Notes: generated by a model not told the origin, from the letters alone. Positions 12,016 through 25,426 are shown, counted from the stretch's first letter. The stretch: DNA of 64,000 nucleotides from Actinophytocola sp963840275 (GCA_963840275.1 CAWIYK010000001.1:496001-560000), one strand, 5' to 3'. Made by a program: numbers and translations.

Positions 12016-12939
12016 ATGGCCGGCTCGCGGACGGGACTCAAGCTCGGCGGGTTCGCGCTGGCCGTCGCCGTGGTGTTCGGCGCGGCCTTCGGCGTCGGCA
12101 AGCTCGTCGGGCCGGTCGCCGCGGAGCCGGAGCCGGCGGCCCACGAGGGCATGGCCGGCGACATGGCGGAAGAGGGCCACGGCGGCGGTCACGACGAGGC
12201 CGTCGGGCCGCCGGCCGGTTTGCAGGTCAGCGAGGACGGCAACTCTCTCGAGGTGCTCAGCACGGGCCTCACCGCCGGTCGGCCGGCCGAGTTCGCGTTC
12301 CGGATCGTGGGCGCGGACGGCCACGCGGTGACCGGGTTCGAGAAGACGCACGACAAGCTCATGCACCTGATCGTCGCGCGCCGGGACCTGTCCGGGTTCC
12401 GGCACGTGCACCCGGTGATGGCCGCGGACGGCACCTGGCGGCTCCCGCTGACGTTCGCGGCCGCCGGCGACTACCGGGTGTTCGCCGACTTCCAGCCGAA
12501 GGGCCGCGCGGCGGGGCTCACGCTCGGTGCCGACGTACCGGTCGCCGGCGCGTACACCCCGACGCCGCTGCCGGCGCCCGCGCTCACCGCCGCGGTCGTC
12601 GACGGCTACCGCGTGACGCTCGCGGGTGAGCTGACCCCTGGTGAGAGCAGCAGGCTGACGCTGTCGGTCGAGAAGGACGGGGTGCCGGTCACCGACCTGG
12701 AGCCCCACCTCGCGGCGTACGGTCACCTGGTCGCGCTGCGGCAGGGCGACCTCGCCTACCTGCACGTCCACCCGGACGGCGAGCCGGGCGACGGCAGGAC
12801 CGCGGCGGGGCCGAACATCGTGTTCTACGCCGAGGTGCCGTCCACCGGCACGTACCGGCTGTACCTGGACTTCAAGCACGGCGACGTGGTGCGCACCGCG
12901 GAGTTCACCGCGGTCGCGGGCGGGCACGGACACCGATGA
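12016..12939 (+). CDS. Membrane-anchored His-rich metal-binding protein of the copper operon
   Basis: 307 aa. One hydrophobic segment near residues 9-32 acts as a signal anchor; it is followed by a Met/His/Glu-rich stretch (HEGMAGDMAEEGHGGGH). The extracellular part holds two related halves, each with a paired histidine block (HLIVARRDLSGFRHVHP and HLVALRQGDLAYLHVHP), suggesting a duplicated beta-sandwich domain. Proteins of this type commonly sit between copZ and copA in actinobacteria. A role in binding or handing over copper at the outer face is inferred. It begins two bases after copZ and ends next to copA. Confidence 0.8.
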   Translation: MAGSRTGLKLGGFALAVAVVFGAAFGVGKLVGPVAAEPEPAAHEGMAGDMAEEGHGGGHDEAVGPPAGLQVSEDGNSLEVLSTGLTAGRPAEFAFRIVGADGHAVTGFEKTHDKLMHLIVARRDLSGFRHVHPVMAADGTWRLPLTFAAAGDYRVFADFQPKGRAAGLTLGADVPVAGAYTPTPLPAPALTAAVVDGYRVTLAGELTPGESSRLTLSVEKDGVPVTDLEPHLAAYGHLVALRQGDLAYLHVHPDGEPGDGRTAAGPNIVFYAEVPSTGTYRLYLDFKHGDVVRTAEFTAVAGGHGHR

Positions 12940-12956
12940 CGACCGTAGGAGAACCG

Positions 12957-15230
12957 ATGTCCACCGGGCAGGTCGAGCTGGTGATCGGCGGCATGACGTG
13001 CGCGTCCTGCGCGGCGCGCATCGAGAAGCGGCTGAACCGGCTCGACGGCGTCGAGGCGAGCGTCAACTACGCGACCGAGAAGGCGCGGGTCACGGCGTCG
13101 GCGGACGTGTCGACCGACGACCTGGTCGCGGTCGTGACGAAGATGGGCTACACCGCGAGCCTGCCGTCTCCGGAACCGGTGGCGACCGACGAGGACGAGC
13201 CGGCGGACCGGGAGCTGCGGGCCCTGCGCACCCGGCTGCTCGTCAGCCTCGCGCTCGCCGTGCCGGTGGTCGCGATGGCGATGTCGTCGTGGCTGCAGTT
13301 CGACTACTGGCAGTGGCTGTCGCTGACGCTGGCCGCGCCGGTGGTCGTGTGGGGCGCGTGGCCGTTCCACCGCGCGGCCCTCACCAACCTGCGGCACGGC
13401 GCGGCCACCATGGACACGCTCATCTCGATGGGCACGATCTCGGCGCTGGCGTGGTCGCTGTACGCGTTGTTCCTCGGCACGGCAGGCGAGCCGGGCATGC
13501 GGCACCCGTTCCGGCTGACGATCGAGCGGGCCGGCGGCGACGGCAACATCTACCTCGAGGTCGCGGCCGGGGTCACCACGTTCATCCTGGCGGGCCGGTA
13601 CTTCGAGGCCCGCGCGAAGAGCCGCGCCGGCTCCGCGCTGCGCGCGCTGCTGTCGCTCGGCGCCAAGGACGTCGCGGTGCTGCGGGGCGGGCTGGAGACG
13701 CGGATCCCGATCGAGCGGCTCGCCGTCGGCGACCTGTTCGTGGTGCGGCCGGGGGAGAAGATCGCGACGGACGGCGTCGTCGAGGAGGGCGCGTCCGCGG
13801 TCGACGAGAGCATGCTGACCGGTGAGTCGCTCCCGGTCGAGGTCGTCGCGGGGGACTCGGTCGTCGGCGCGACGGTCAACGCGGGCGGGCGGCTGGTCGT
13901 GCGTGCGACCCGGATCGGCTCGGACACCCAGCTCGCGCAGATGGCGCGACTGGTGGAGCAGGCGCAGACGGGCAAGGCCGCGGTGCAGCGTCTCGCCGAC
14001 CGGGTGTCGGCGGTGTTCGTGCCGGTGGTGATCGCGCTGGCGCTCGGCACGCTCGGGTTCTGGCTCGGCACCGGCTCGTCGGCGTCCGCCGCGTTCACGG
14101 CCGCGGTGGCCGTGCTGATCATCGCGTGCCCGTGCGCGCTGGGGCTGGCGACGCCGACCGCGCTGCTCGTGGGCACCGGCCGTGGCGCGCAGCTCGGCAT
14201 CCTGATCAAGGGCCCCGAGGTGCTGGAGTCCACGCGGCGCGTCGACACGGTGGTGCTGGACAAGACGGGCACGGTGACGACCGGCCGGATGTCGCTGGTG
14301 GACGTCGTGGTCGCCGACGGTGTCGCGCCGGAGCGGCTGCTGCGGCTGGCCGGTGCGCTGGAGGACGCCTCGGAGCACCCGATCGCCCGTGCGGTCGCGG
14401 AGGCGGCGCGGGACCGCGTCGGCACGCTGCCGCCGGTGACCGGGTTCGCTGCGGTCGAGGGCCTCGGCGTGCGTGGCACGGTCGACGGGCACGAGGTCGC
14501 GGTCGGGCGGGTGACGGCGGACAACCGGTGGCTGCCGGAGCTGCCGCCGTCGCTGGCGTCCTACGAGCGGGCCGGGCGCACGGTCGTGACGGTCGCGTGG
14601 GGCGGCGTCGCGCGGGGGCTGCTGGTGGTGGCCGACACGGTCAGGCCGACGAGCGCCGACGCCGTCGCGCAGCTGCGTGCGCTGGGGCTGACGCCGGTGA
14701 TGCTGACCGGCGACCACGAGGAGGTCGCGCGGTCGGTGGCCGCCCAGGTGGGCATCGACGAGGTCATCGCGGGTGTGCTGCCGGCCGGCAAGGTCGACGC
14801 GGTCAAGCGGCTGCAGGAGTCCGGCCGGGTGGTCGCGATGGTGGGCGACGGCGTCAACGACGCGGCCGCGCTGGCACAGGCGGACCTGGGCCTCGCGATG
14901 GGCACCGGCACGGACGTGGCGATCGAGGCCAGCGACCTGACGCTCGTACGTGGCGACCTGCGCGCCGCGGCGGACGCCATCCGGTTGTCGCGCAAGACGC
15001 TCGGCACGATCAAGGGCAACCTGTTCTGGGCGTTCGCCTACAACGTGGCGGCGATTCCGTTGGCCGCGAGCGGGTTGCTGAACCCGATGCTGGCGGGCTT
15101 CGTCATGGCGTTCAGCTCGGTCTTCGTGGTGTCGAACAGCCTGCGGCTGCGTGGTTTCACGGTGACGCCGGGCAACGCGGCGGCGCCGGCGGTGACGTCG
15201 GCGTCGAGGGCCGTCACACGGGTGGCGTGA
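12957..15230 (+). CDS. copA: Copper-exporting P1B-type ATPase CopA
   Basis: 757 aa from ATG 12957 (GGAG five bases upstream); an ATG at 12936 overlapping the previous stop would add seven residues. One N-terminal HMA domain (GMTCASC, Cys15/Cys18), eight predicted membrane helices, the actuator TGES, the ion-site CPC (Cys391-Pro-Cys393), the phosphorylated Asp435 in DKTGT, the nucleotide-site SEHP and the hinge GDGVNDAAAL are all present. The CPC motif marks Cu(I)/Ag(I) export by CopA-like pumps. It is the third gene of the CsoR-type operon, so copper resistance is its likely job. Confidence 0.95.
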   Translation: MSTGQVELVIGGMTCASCAARIEKRLNRLDGVEASVNYATEKARVTASADVSTDDLVAVVTKMGYTASLPSPEPVATDEDEPADRELRALRTRLLVSLALAVPVVAMAMSSWLQFDYWQWLSLTLAAPVVVWGAWPFHRAALTNLRHGAATMDTLISMGTISALAWSLYALFLGTAGEPGMRHPFRLTIERAGGDGNIYLEVAAGVTTFILAGRYFEARAKSRAGSALRALLSLGAKDVAVLRGGLETRIPIERLAVGDLFVVRPGEKIATDGVVEEGASAVDESMLTGESLPVEVVAGDSVVGATVNAGGRLVVRATRIGSDTQLAQMARLVEQAQTGKAAVQRLADRVSAVFVPVVIALALGTLGFWLGTGSSASAAFTAAVAVLIIACPCALGLATPTALLVGTGRGAQLGILIKGPEVLESTRRVDTVVLDKTGTVTTGRMSLVDVVVADGVAPERLLRLAGALEDASEHPIARAVAEAARDRVGTLPPVTGFAAVEGLGVRGTVDGHEVAVGRVTADNRWLPELPPSLASYERAGRTVVTVAWGGVARGLLVVADTVRPTSADAVAQLRALGLTPVMLTGDHEEVARSVAAQVGIDEVIAGVLPAGKVDAVKRLQESGRVVAMVGDGVNDAAALAQADLGLAMGTGTDVAIEASDLTLVRGDLRAAADAIRLSRKTLGTIKGNLFWAFAYNVAAIPLAASGLLNPMLAGFVMAFSSVFVVSNSLRLRGFTVTPGNAAAPAVTSASRAVTRVA

Positions 15231-15244
15231 CCCGCGTACCCGCG

Positions 15245-15264
15245 TTCCCGGTGATCGCCGGGAA
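15245..15264. terminator. Short inverted repeat between convergent genes
   Basis: TTCCCGG and CCGGGAA flank a six-base loop, between copA and the opposing nucleotidyltransferase gene. The stem is only 7 bp, so this is a weak terminator candidate. Confidence 0.4.
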
Positions 15265-15292
15265 ACGGTCAGCACCAGCAGGCCTCACCCGT

Positions 15293-16042
15293 TCACGAGC
15301 CGCCGAGTTGCGCGGTCGTCACCGCGGTGGAGCACAGCGAGATCGCCGCGTCGACGGCCCGTACCTGGTCCTCGGCGGCCACCAGCTCGTCGATACCGCG
15401 CAGCCCGGCACGCGTGAGCAGCTCCTTCTCGTTGGTCACCCACTCGCCGCGGGCGGAGAGCACCGCGTGCGCGGCCATCGTCGCGCCCTGGACGACGAGA
15501 CCGGCGCTCTGCGCGCGGCGGCCGTGCCGCGCGTGCCCGTCCCGCGCGTACGCCAGCACCTGCGTGCCCCGCTCCCACCACACGCGCGGCGCGGCCGCAC
15601 GCAGCGCCGCCGGGTACTCGGGCCTCGGGAGCGCGCCACGCAGCACCACGTTCAGCGCGAGCTCCGCGACGACCAGGTACGTCGGGATCCCCGCGAGGTG
15701 GAACAGCAGCGGCTCAACCCGGAACCGCCCCGCGCGGGCCTCCGCCAGCTCGTGTTCCACGCTGTCGAGGTCGCGGTAGTGCACGTCGACGCGCCGGTCC
15801 TCGATCGTCAGCCAGGCGCCGCCGTTGAACACGCCGCCGCCCCAGCCGCCCAGCTCGGACACCTCGCCGGGCCAGCCGACGTCGCGCAGTGCCTGCGGGT
15901 CGAACGTCCCCCGGTAGTAGACGGCGAGGTCCCAGTCACTGTCCGGCCGGTGCGTGCCGAGCGCGCGGGAACCGCCGAGCGCCACCGCCACCACGCCGGG
16001 CAGCGCGGCGAGCCGGTCCGCGATCCGGTCCTCGAACGACAT
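15293..16042 (-). CDS. Nucleotidyltransferase-domain protein
   Basis: 249 aa from ATG 16042. The N-terminal polymerase-beta-like fold shows GGSRALG ... SDWDLAVY, the GSxxxG-x(n)-DxD signature of minimal nucleotidyltransferases, with a third acidic site near RVDVHYRD. The helical C-terminal part (about 120-249) resembles the second domain of aminoglycoside-nucleotidyltransferase-like or DUF4037-type proteins. The substrate is unknown; it could modify a small molecule or a protein. It is divergent from the following hypothetical gene with a 51-base gap. Confidence 0.8.
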   Translation of the reverse strand: MSFEDRIADRLAALPGVVAVALGGSRALGTHRPDSDWDLAVYYRGTFDPQALRDVGWPGEVSELGGWGGGVFNGGAWLTIEDRRVDVHYRDLDSVEHELAEARAGRFRVEPLLFHLAGIPTYLVVAELALNVVLRGALPRPEYPAALRAAAPRVWWERGTQVLAYARDGHARHGRRAQSAGLVVQGATMAAHAVLSARGEWVTNEKELLTRAGLRGIDELVAAEDQVRAVDAAISLCSTAVTTAQLGGS

Positions 16043-16093
16043 ACGGCGATCGTCGCCGCAACGCCGGGGGGTCGGCAAGCGAGAATAGGCATC

Positions 16094-16558
16094 GTGGACA
16101 CCACAGAGCTGACACAGGCGTTCGACGACTTCCTGTCCATCGCGGACGGCGGCGGGTTCGGCGAGCCGGCCAAGGGGGAGTGGGACGCGCCGCGCCTGCT
16201 CGCGCACGTGCACGCGGTCAACGCGCACATCGCCTCGACCGCGCTCGCGGTGCGCGCCGGCCTGCGGGTCGTCTACGACAACCGGCCGACGCTGGACGAG
16301 TGGAACCTGCGCCGGATCGTCTCCGACGCGGGCAGCATCGCCGCGCTGGTCGACCTCGTGCGCCGCGACAGCGTCGTCTACCCGACGGTCGTCGCGGACC
16401 TCGACGACGCGGACCTCGAGGCGTCGCTGCACGTCCTCATCGTGTCCAACAACCTCGTCGTGGTGGACGAGCCGCTGCCACTGCTGTGGCTCGTCACCGG
16501 CGTCGGCGAGATCCACCTGCCCCGGCACGCGGTGCAGCTGGCCGAGCTGCGCAGGTGA
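16094..16558 (+). CDS. Hypothetical protein, possibly DinB/mycothiol-transferase-like
   Basis: 154 aa from GTG 16094. The early helical segment EWDAPRLLAHVHAVNAHIASTALAV vaguely resembles DinB-type four-helix bundle proteins, but I cannot confirm the fold. No signal peptide, membrane helix or known catalytic motif is clear. It ends 31 bases before the convergent GH1 gene. Confidence 0.6.
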   Translation: MDTTELTQAFDDFLSIADGGGFGEPAKGEWDAPRLLAHVHAVNAHIASTALAVRAGLRVVYDNRPTLDEWNLRRIVSDAGSIAALVDLVRRDSVVYPTVVADLDDADLEASLHVLIVSNNLVVVDEPLPLLWLVTGVGEIHLPRHAVQLAELRR

Positions 16559-16589
16559 CCGTCCACATCGGACGGCCACCCGACCGGTC

Positions 16590-18008
<1,419 letters not shown>

Positions 18009-18038
18009 GATCCATCCTCCGTAACTCGGGTGTGCGGG

Positions 18039-19051
<1,013 letters not shown>

Positions 19052-19055
<4 letters not shown>

Positions 19056-20032
19056 GGCCGCGCCTCCTTCTTCGGGAGGACCGGCGTGAAGCCGACCCGC
19101 ATCTTGACCCCGCGCACCGTGGTCGCGCCGCTGCGCAGCCGCGGGTTGACGTACTCGTCGATGCCGAAGTTGAGCAGCGCCAACCCGGTGCCGAGCAACG
19201 CGATCGCGAGGCCCGGCGGCACGAACCACCACCACGCGCCCTGCGCGAGCGCCTGCTGGCTCTGCGCCCAGAACAGGATCGCGCCCCAGTTCCACTCGGA
19301 AACCCCTGGCACGCCGATGAAAGCCAGCGTGATCTCCGAGAGCACCGCGAAGATGACCGTGCCGATGAAGCTGGCCGCGATCACCGCGGTCAGGTTCGGC
19401 AGGATCTCGAACCCGATGATGCGCCACGTCGACTCGCCGGTGGCCCGCGCGGCCTCGACGTAGTCCCTGCGCCGCAACGAGAGCGTCTGCGCACGCAGCA
19501 CCCGCGCGCCCCACGCCCACGACGTGCAGCCGATCACCAGCGCGATCGTGAGGTCGTCGGTTTCGGGCAGGGACAGCGTGATGATGAGGATCAGCGGCAG
19601 CGCCGGGATCACCAGGAACACGTTGGACAGCGCGGAAAGCCCTTCCGCGCCGACGCCGGACAGGTAGCCGGACGTCACCCCGATCACCACCGCGAGCGCG
19701 GTCGCGACCACACCGGCCACGATGCCGACCAGCATGACGCTGCGGGACCCGTCGAGCATCTGGCTGAACAGGTCCTGCCCGAGGTGGGTGGTGCCGAACC
19801 AGTGGCTGTCCGACGGGCTGATCAGCAGCTCGCTGCCGCGCTCGCCGGGGTCGTACGGCGCGAGCATCGGCCCGAAGATCGCGAGCAGGCAGAAGAACCC
19901 GAAGAGGAACAGCCCGACGACCGCCTTGCGGTTGCCGAGGAACCGCAGCTGTCGGCGTTTCCTCTTCGACGACGGCACGGGTGCCTCGTCGGGCGGAAGG
20001 ATCGGCATCACGTCCGCGGTCGGCATCGCCAT
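19052..20032 (-). CDS. ABC transporter permease (DppC-like)
   Basis: 326 aa. An N-terminal cytosolic stretch (about 1-35, Lys/Arg-rich) precedes five to six membrane helices. The EAA loop (YVEAARATGESTWRIIGFEILPN) contacts the ATPase. The segment HWFGTTHLGQDLFSQML is typical of the DppC branch. It sits between the DppB-like permease (3-base gap) and the DppD-like ATPase (4-base overlap). Confidence 0.93.
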
Positions 20033-20035
20033 CGC

Positions 20036-21015
20036 TCAGCCCTCCTTCCTGGTGCGGGGGTCGAGAACGAGGTAGACGAGGTCCGCGAACAGGTTCGCGA
20101 CCAGCACCGACAACGTGATGACCAGGAAGATGCCCTGCACGAGCGGGTAGTCCTTCGCGCCGACCGCCTGGAACAGCTGGAAACCGACGCCGGGGTAGGA
20201 GAACACGATCTCCACCAGCAGCGTGCCGCCGACGATCAGACCGAGCGACAGCGCGAACCCGGATACGTTGGGCAGCAACGCGTTGCGTGCCGCGTAGCTC
20301 ACCATCACCCGCCGCTCGGACAGCCCCTTGGCGTGCGCGACCGTGATGTAGTCCTCCGAGGACACCGTGAGCATCATGTTGCGCATGGACAGCACCCAGC
20401 CGCTCATCGACGAGATGAGGATCGTGATGGCCGGCAGGAGGCTGTGGTAGACCGCGCTCCACACGAAGTCCATGTCCCAGCTGGGCACCACGCCGGGGTC
20501 GAACCCGCCGGAGGACGGGAAGAGTCCGTCCACGCCGGCGAACAACGTGATCGCGATCAGGCCGAGCCAGAAGTACGGGATCGACGACAGGAACGTGGTC
20601 ACCGGCATCACGACGTCCACCCACGAGCCGCGCCACCAGCCGGCGAGCACGCCGAGGAAGGTGCCGAGCAGGAAGCTGACGACCGTCGTGATGCCGACGA
20701 GCCCGAGTGTCCACGGCAGACTGTCCGACAGCACCTCGGACACCGGGGTGGGGAAGAACGTGAAGGACAGCCCCAGATCGCCGCGGAAGAGCTGGCCGAT
20801 GTAGGAGAAGTACTGCTCGAAGACGCTCTGGCCGTTGTCCAGTCCGAAGAGGATGTACAGCGACTGGATCGCGGAGGTGTCGAGCTGGCCCTGCGACCGG
20901 GCGATCAGCGACTGCACCGGGTCGCCGGGGATGAGGCGGGGGAGGAAGAAGTTGATGGTGATCGCGGCCCACGCGGTGAAGAGGTAGAACGCGACCCTGC
21001 GGAGGAGGTAGCCCA

Positions 21016-21016
<1 letters not shown>
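20036..21016 (-). CDS. ABC transporter permease (DppB-like)
   Basis: 326 aa from ATG 21016, which overlaps the stop of the upstream ATPase gene (ATGA). It opens with the classic DppB N-terminus (LLRRVAFYLFTAW ... RLIPGDPV), has about six helices, and an EAA motif (YITVAHAKGLSERRVMVSYAARNALLPN). It forms the membrane channel with the DppC-like protein. Confidence 0.93.
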
Positions 21017-22101
<1,085 letters not shown>

Positions 22102-22105
22102 CGGC

Positions 22106-23773
22106 CTAGGCGGCCGGCTTCAGGTGCAGGATGATGTCGAGCGCGTTGGGCTGCGTCGGCTGTGCCGGCGCGTACTGGTTGTTCTCGTCGGGCCAGCCGA
22201 CCCAGTTCTTCGTGCTGTACTCGCCGCCAGCGTTCGCCGCACCGGTGATCAGCACCGGAGCCTGCTCCGTGTAGATCTTCTGGAGCTTGTCCATGGCGGC
22301 CGAGCGGGTCGCGTCGTCCGCGGCGTTCGCGTACTGGTCGAGCGCGATGGTGGCGTCCTGGTTGCGGAACCGGCCCCAGTTGCCGTTCACCCCGGCCGTG
22401 CCGGCCGGCTTGTACAGCGCACCGTCCATCATGGACTGGTAGAGGTCGTACGGGGTGGCGCCGTTGTTGGTCCAGTGCATGGCGGCCTCGAACTGACCGG
22501 TGTCGACGTTGGTGGTCCAGGTGTCCTGGTTGGCCTTGTCGACGGTCGCCGCGATGCCGAGCTCGGAGAAGTTGTCCTTGAGGATCTCGAGCGTGGTGAT
22601 GTAGTCCGACCAACCGGCCGGGTTCGACAGCGTCAGCTCGACCGGCTTGCCCGTCTTGTCGTTCAGCGTGTCGCCGGAGAAGGTGTAGCCGTTGTCGGTC
22701 AGGAGCTTCTTGGCGCCCTTGACGTCGACCTTGAACTCCTTGCCCTTGAACTCGTCGGCCAGGAACGGGTCGCCCGCCGGCGTCGGGATGCCGGTGACGT
22801 TCTTGATCTCCGGGTAGAAGTAGCCCGCCTCGCCCTGCATGAACACGTCGTTGCGGTTGACGACCATGTTCATCGCGCGGCGCAGGATGGGGTCGTCGAA
22901 CGGCTTCAGCTCGGTGTTGAGGAACAGGCCGTGCGCGGCGAGGACCGGCGGGAACCAGATCTTGTGGTGCTCGGGGTCCTTGTTGACGTAGACGGCCTTG
23001 TAGTTGGAGATGAACGTGAACGCCCACTCGGAGCTGCCGTTGGCCAGCGCGGTGGTCTGCGCGTTGTTGTCGTTGTACGACGTGTACCGCAGTTCCTTGA
23101 CCTTCGGCAGGTCCTGCCAGTAGTTGTCGCGCACCGTCAGCGTCACGGTCTGCGGCGTGAACGTCTTCAGCGTGTACGGGCCGCTGCCGACCGGCTCCTT
23201 CACCGTGTCGGTGGCCGGGTCGGCCATCTTCGACCAGACGTGCTGGGGCACCATCGGCGTCTGCGTGAGGATGTCCATCTGGTTCACGAACTGCGAGGCC
23301 GTGAACGTCACGGTGACCTTGTTGTCCTCGGCCTTGATGTCACCGAACGGGATGGCGTTGATGTTCAGCGCCTTGGTGGACTTCAGCAGCGTGAACGTGT
23401 ACGCGATGTCGGCGCCGGTGAGCGGCTGACCGTCGGACCACTTCGCGTTGTCGCGGATGGTCAGGTCGAGCGTGCGGTAGTTGTCCGACCATTCCCACTT
23501 GGTCGCGAGCCAGGGCTTGCCCTCCTCGGCCGGCTTGACCTGGTTGGTCATCACCAGCGGCTCGTAGAGCGCCCACCGGTAGCCCAGCGAGTTGCTCGAG
23601 CTGGACGGCAGGAACGGGTTGTGGTTCTCCGTCTGCGGGCCGTTCGGCATGCCGACGTTGAGCACGGCGTTGGGGTTGCCCTTGGCTCCGGTGGTGCCGT
23701 CGCCGCACGCGGCGACACCGGAAAGGAACAGTAACGCCGCGGCGACGGCCACGGCCTTTCGCCTGAGTCGCAT
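22106..23773 (-). CDS. Family 5 extracellular solute-binding lipoprotein
   Basis: 555 aa from ATG 23773 (GGAGGAG upstream). A lipoprotein signal ends at SGVAACGDG, with the Cys near residue 23 as the lipid anchor. The rest is a cluster C (SBP_bac_5) protein with GYRWALYEPLV, WSDGQPLTGADIAYTF and LKTFTPQTVTLTV landmarks. It captures the substrate for the downstream importer. Family 5 proteins bind peptides or, in cellulolytic and laminarin-using bacteria, oligosaccharides; the operon's GH1 enzyme and the ROK regulator favour sugars (inference). Confidence 0.92.
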   Translation of the reverse strand: MRLRRKAVAVAAALLFLSGVAACGDGTTGAKGNPNAVLNVGMPNGPQTENHNPFLPSSSSNSLGYRWALYEPLVMTNQVKPAEEGKPWLATKWEWSDNYRTLDLTIRDNAKWSDGQPLTGADIAYTFTLLKSTKALNINAIPFGDIKAEDNKVTVTFTASQFVNQMDILTQTPMVPQHVWSKMADPATDTVKEPVGSGPYTLKTFTPQTVTLTVRDNYWQDLPKVKELRYTSYNDNNAQTTALANGSSEWAFTFISNYKAVYVNKDPEHHKIWFPPVLAAHGLFLNTELKPFDDPILRRAMNMVVNRNDVFMQGEAGYFYPEIKNVTGIPTPAGDPFLADEFKGKEFKVDVKGAKKLLTDNGYTFSGDTLNDKTGKPVELTLSNPAGWSDYITTLEILKDNFSELGIAATVDKANQDTWTTNVDTGQFEAAMHWTNNGATPYDLYQSMMDGALYKPAGTAGVNGNWGRFRNQDATIALDQYANAADDATRSAAMDKLQKIYTEQAPVLITGAANAGGEYSTKNWVGWPDENNQYAPAQPTQPNALDIILHLKPAA

Positions 23774-23924
23774 GGACTCCTCCTCGGGGAGCGGGGGAAC
23801 GCGAGAACGCGAGAACGTCTGTCTGGCCTAGCCCGCCCTGGTGGCGCCGGAGGAGACGAACGTCGTTGGCCGGGGTCGAGTCAACTCGGGTGAGCGAGGT
23901 CACGTCAATAACGGACAGGTAACG

Positions 23925-23939
23925 AATTTAGACTAATTT
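23925..23939. promoter_or_regulatory. AT-rich palindrome in the divergent SBP/ROK intergenic region
   Basis: AATTTAGACTAATTT contains TTAG-A-CTAA with matching outer AA/TT. It lies in an AT-rich island within the 246-base gap between the SBP operon and the ROK gene. It is a candidate operator for the ROK regulator (inference). Confidence 0.5.
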
Positions 23940-24019
23940 TAAGATGCGAATTAAGGCGGCGCATGAACTATCGTTCCTGCTGGTTACGCTGACCCACCGA
24001 GTCGGAGAGGGGCGTTGTC

Positions 24020-25249
24020 ATGCAGCCGAAGCGCGCCACGGTCCGCGACCTTCGCCGGCGCAACCGGTCGACCCTGCTGTCGACGCTGTTCTTCGAGGGA
24101 CCCCTGTCCCGCTACGAGCTGGGCCGGCGGACCGGCCTGTCCGCCGCAACGGTCAGCAACGTGGTCGGTGAGATGGTCGACGACGGGCTGGTCGTCGAGG
24201 CCGGTCTCGTGGAGTCCGACGGCGGCCGCCCGCGCGTGCTGCTGCGGGTGAACCCGGGCTACGGCAACGTGATCGGCATCGACGTCGGCGAGACCGGCGT
24301 CAAGATGGAGCTCTTCGACCTCTCGATGGAGCGGCTGGCGACGATCGACCGACCGCTCGCCTCGCCGCAACCGGACCAGCGGCTGGTCGGCACGATGATC
24401 GCGGCGGGCCTCGACGAGCTGCTCGCCAGCGCCGGGGTGGCGGAGAGCGCTCTCCTCGGCGTCGGCATCGGCGTGCCGGGCACGGTCGAGCAGGGCGAGA
24501 CCGTTCGGGTGCACGCGCAGACCATCGGCTGGGACGGGGTCGCGCTCGCGGACCTGGTGCGGGCCGGCGGTGTCGGCGTGCCGCTGTTCGTGGAGAACGG
24601 CGCGAAGACCCAGGGGCAGGCCGAGATGTGGTTCGGCGCGGGGCGCGGCGCCCGGCACGCGGTGATCGCGCTCATCGGGTCGGGCGTCGGCGCCACGGTG
24701 ATCACCGACGGCACCGCCTACCGCGGCTCGACCAGCAGCGCGGGGGAGTGGGGGCACACCACGCTGTCCTACGGCGGCCGGCTGTGCCGGTGCGGCGCGC
24801 GGGGCTGCCTCGAGGCGTACGTCGGCGCGGAGGGCATCCTCGACCGGTTCCGCAAGGCCCGCGGCGGCCGGGCGATCCCGCGCACGGACGAGCAGTCGCA
24901 GCTGGACTTCCTGCTCGACGCGGCGGAGCGGTCGGCCATCGCGGCGGAGGTCGTCGACGAGACCGTCGGCTACCTCGGCGCCGGCATCGCGAACCTGGTC
25001 AACCTGTTCAACCCGGAGCGGATCGTGCTCGGCGGCTGGGCCGGCGTCGCGCTCGGCGCCCGGCTGCTGCCGGAGATCCGTACCGCGACGGCCGCGCACG
25101 CCCTGCGGCACGCGTACGAGCAGACGTCGATCGAGCTGTGCCGGCTCGGCCAGGACGCGGTCGCGGTCGGCGCGGCCACGCTGCCGGTCGAGGCGCTGTT
25201 GACCCTCGGGTCCGATCCGAGGGCGCGCACCCCGGTCTCCGCCATATAG
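24020..25249 (+). CDS. ROK family transcriptional regulator
   Basis: 409 aa. Residues about 10-70 form a winged helix-turn-helix (LSRYELGRRTGLSAATVSNVVGEMVDDGLV). The remainder is a ROK sugar-kinase-like domain with a phosphate-loop remnant (IGIDVGETGVKMEL), the zinc motif CRCGARGCLEAY and the GEWGHTTL block. Such regulators sense a sugar and release DNA. It is divergent from the binding-protein operon and 177 bases ahead of the GH3 gene, so it probably controls one or both. Confidence 0.92.
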   Translation: MQPKRATVRDLRRRNRSTLLSTLFFEGPLSRYELGRRTGLSAATVSNVVGEMVDDGLVVEAGLVESDGGRPRVLLRVNPGYGNVIGIDVGETGVKMELFDLSMERLATIDRPLASPQPDQRLVGTMIAAGLDELLASAGVAESALLGVGIGVPGTVEQGETVRVHAQTIGWDGVALADLVRAGGVGVPLFVENGAKTQGQAEMWFGAGRGARHAVIALIGSGVGATVITDGTAYRGSTSSAGEWGHTTLSYGGRLCRCGARGCLEAYVGAEGILDRFRKARGGRAIPRTDEQSQLDFLLDAAERSAIAAEVVDETVGYLGAGIANLVNLFNPERIVLGGWAGVALGARLLPEIRTATAAHALRHAYEQTSIELCRLGQDAVAVGAATLPVEALLTLGSDPRARTPVSAI

Positions 25250-25396
25250 TGAGCTGTTCCTAGGATCTTTGTGCGCAGTCCGATTCTGACGGACAGATAC
25301 CCCAGGGGAACGTGACGGCACCCAGCCACAAACCGCCTGGGTCGCCGAGCCTTCGCCGGATCGTGACCCACACTCAAAGGTCCGGGGAGGCGGACT

Positions 25397-25410
25397 GGGG
25401 AGCGCTCTCT
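25397..25410 (+). promoter_or_regulatory. CebR-like operator upstream of the GH3 gene
   Basis: GGGGAGCGCTCTCT matches the CebR consensus TGGGAGCGCTCCCA at 11 of 14 positions, with the central GAGCGCTC intact. It ends two bases before the GH3 ribosome-binding site, so a bound repressor would block initiation or early elongation. Confidence 0.6.
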
Positions 25411-25426
25411 CGGAGAGGTGGCACCG

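Noticed and set aside
14126..16093. Long plus-strand frame running from copA into the hypothetical protein
   Set aside because: Its first part is a copA shadow and its middle is antisense to the nucleotidyltransferase; only the segment from GTG 16094 is plausible.
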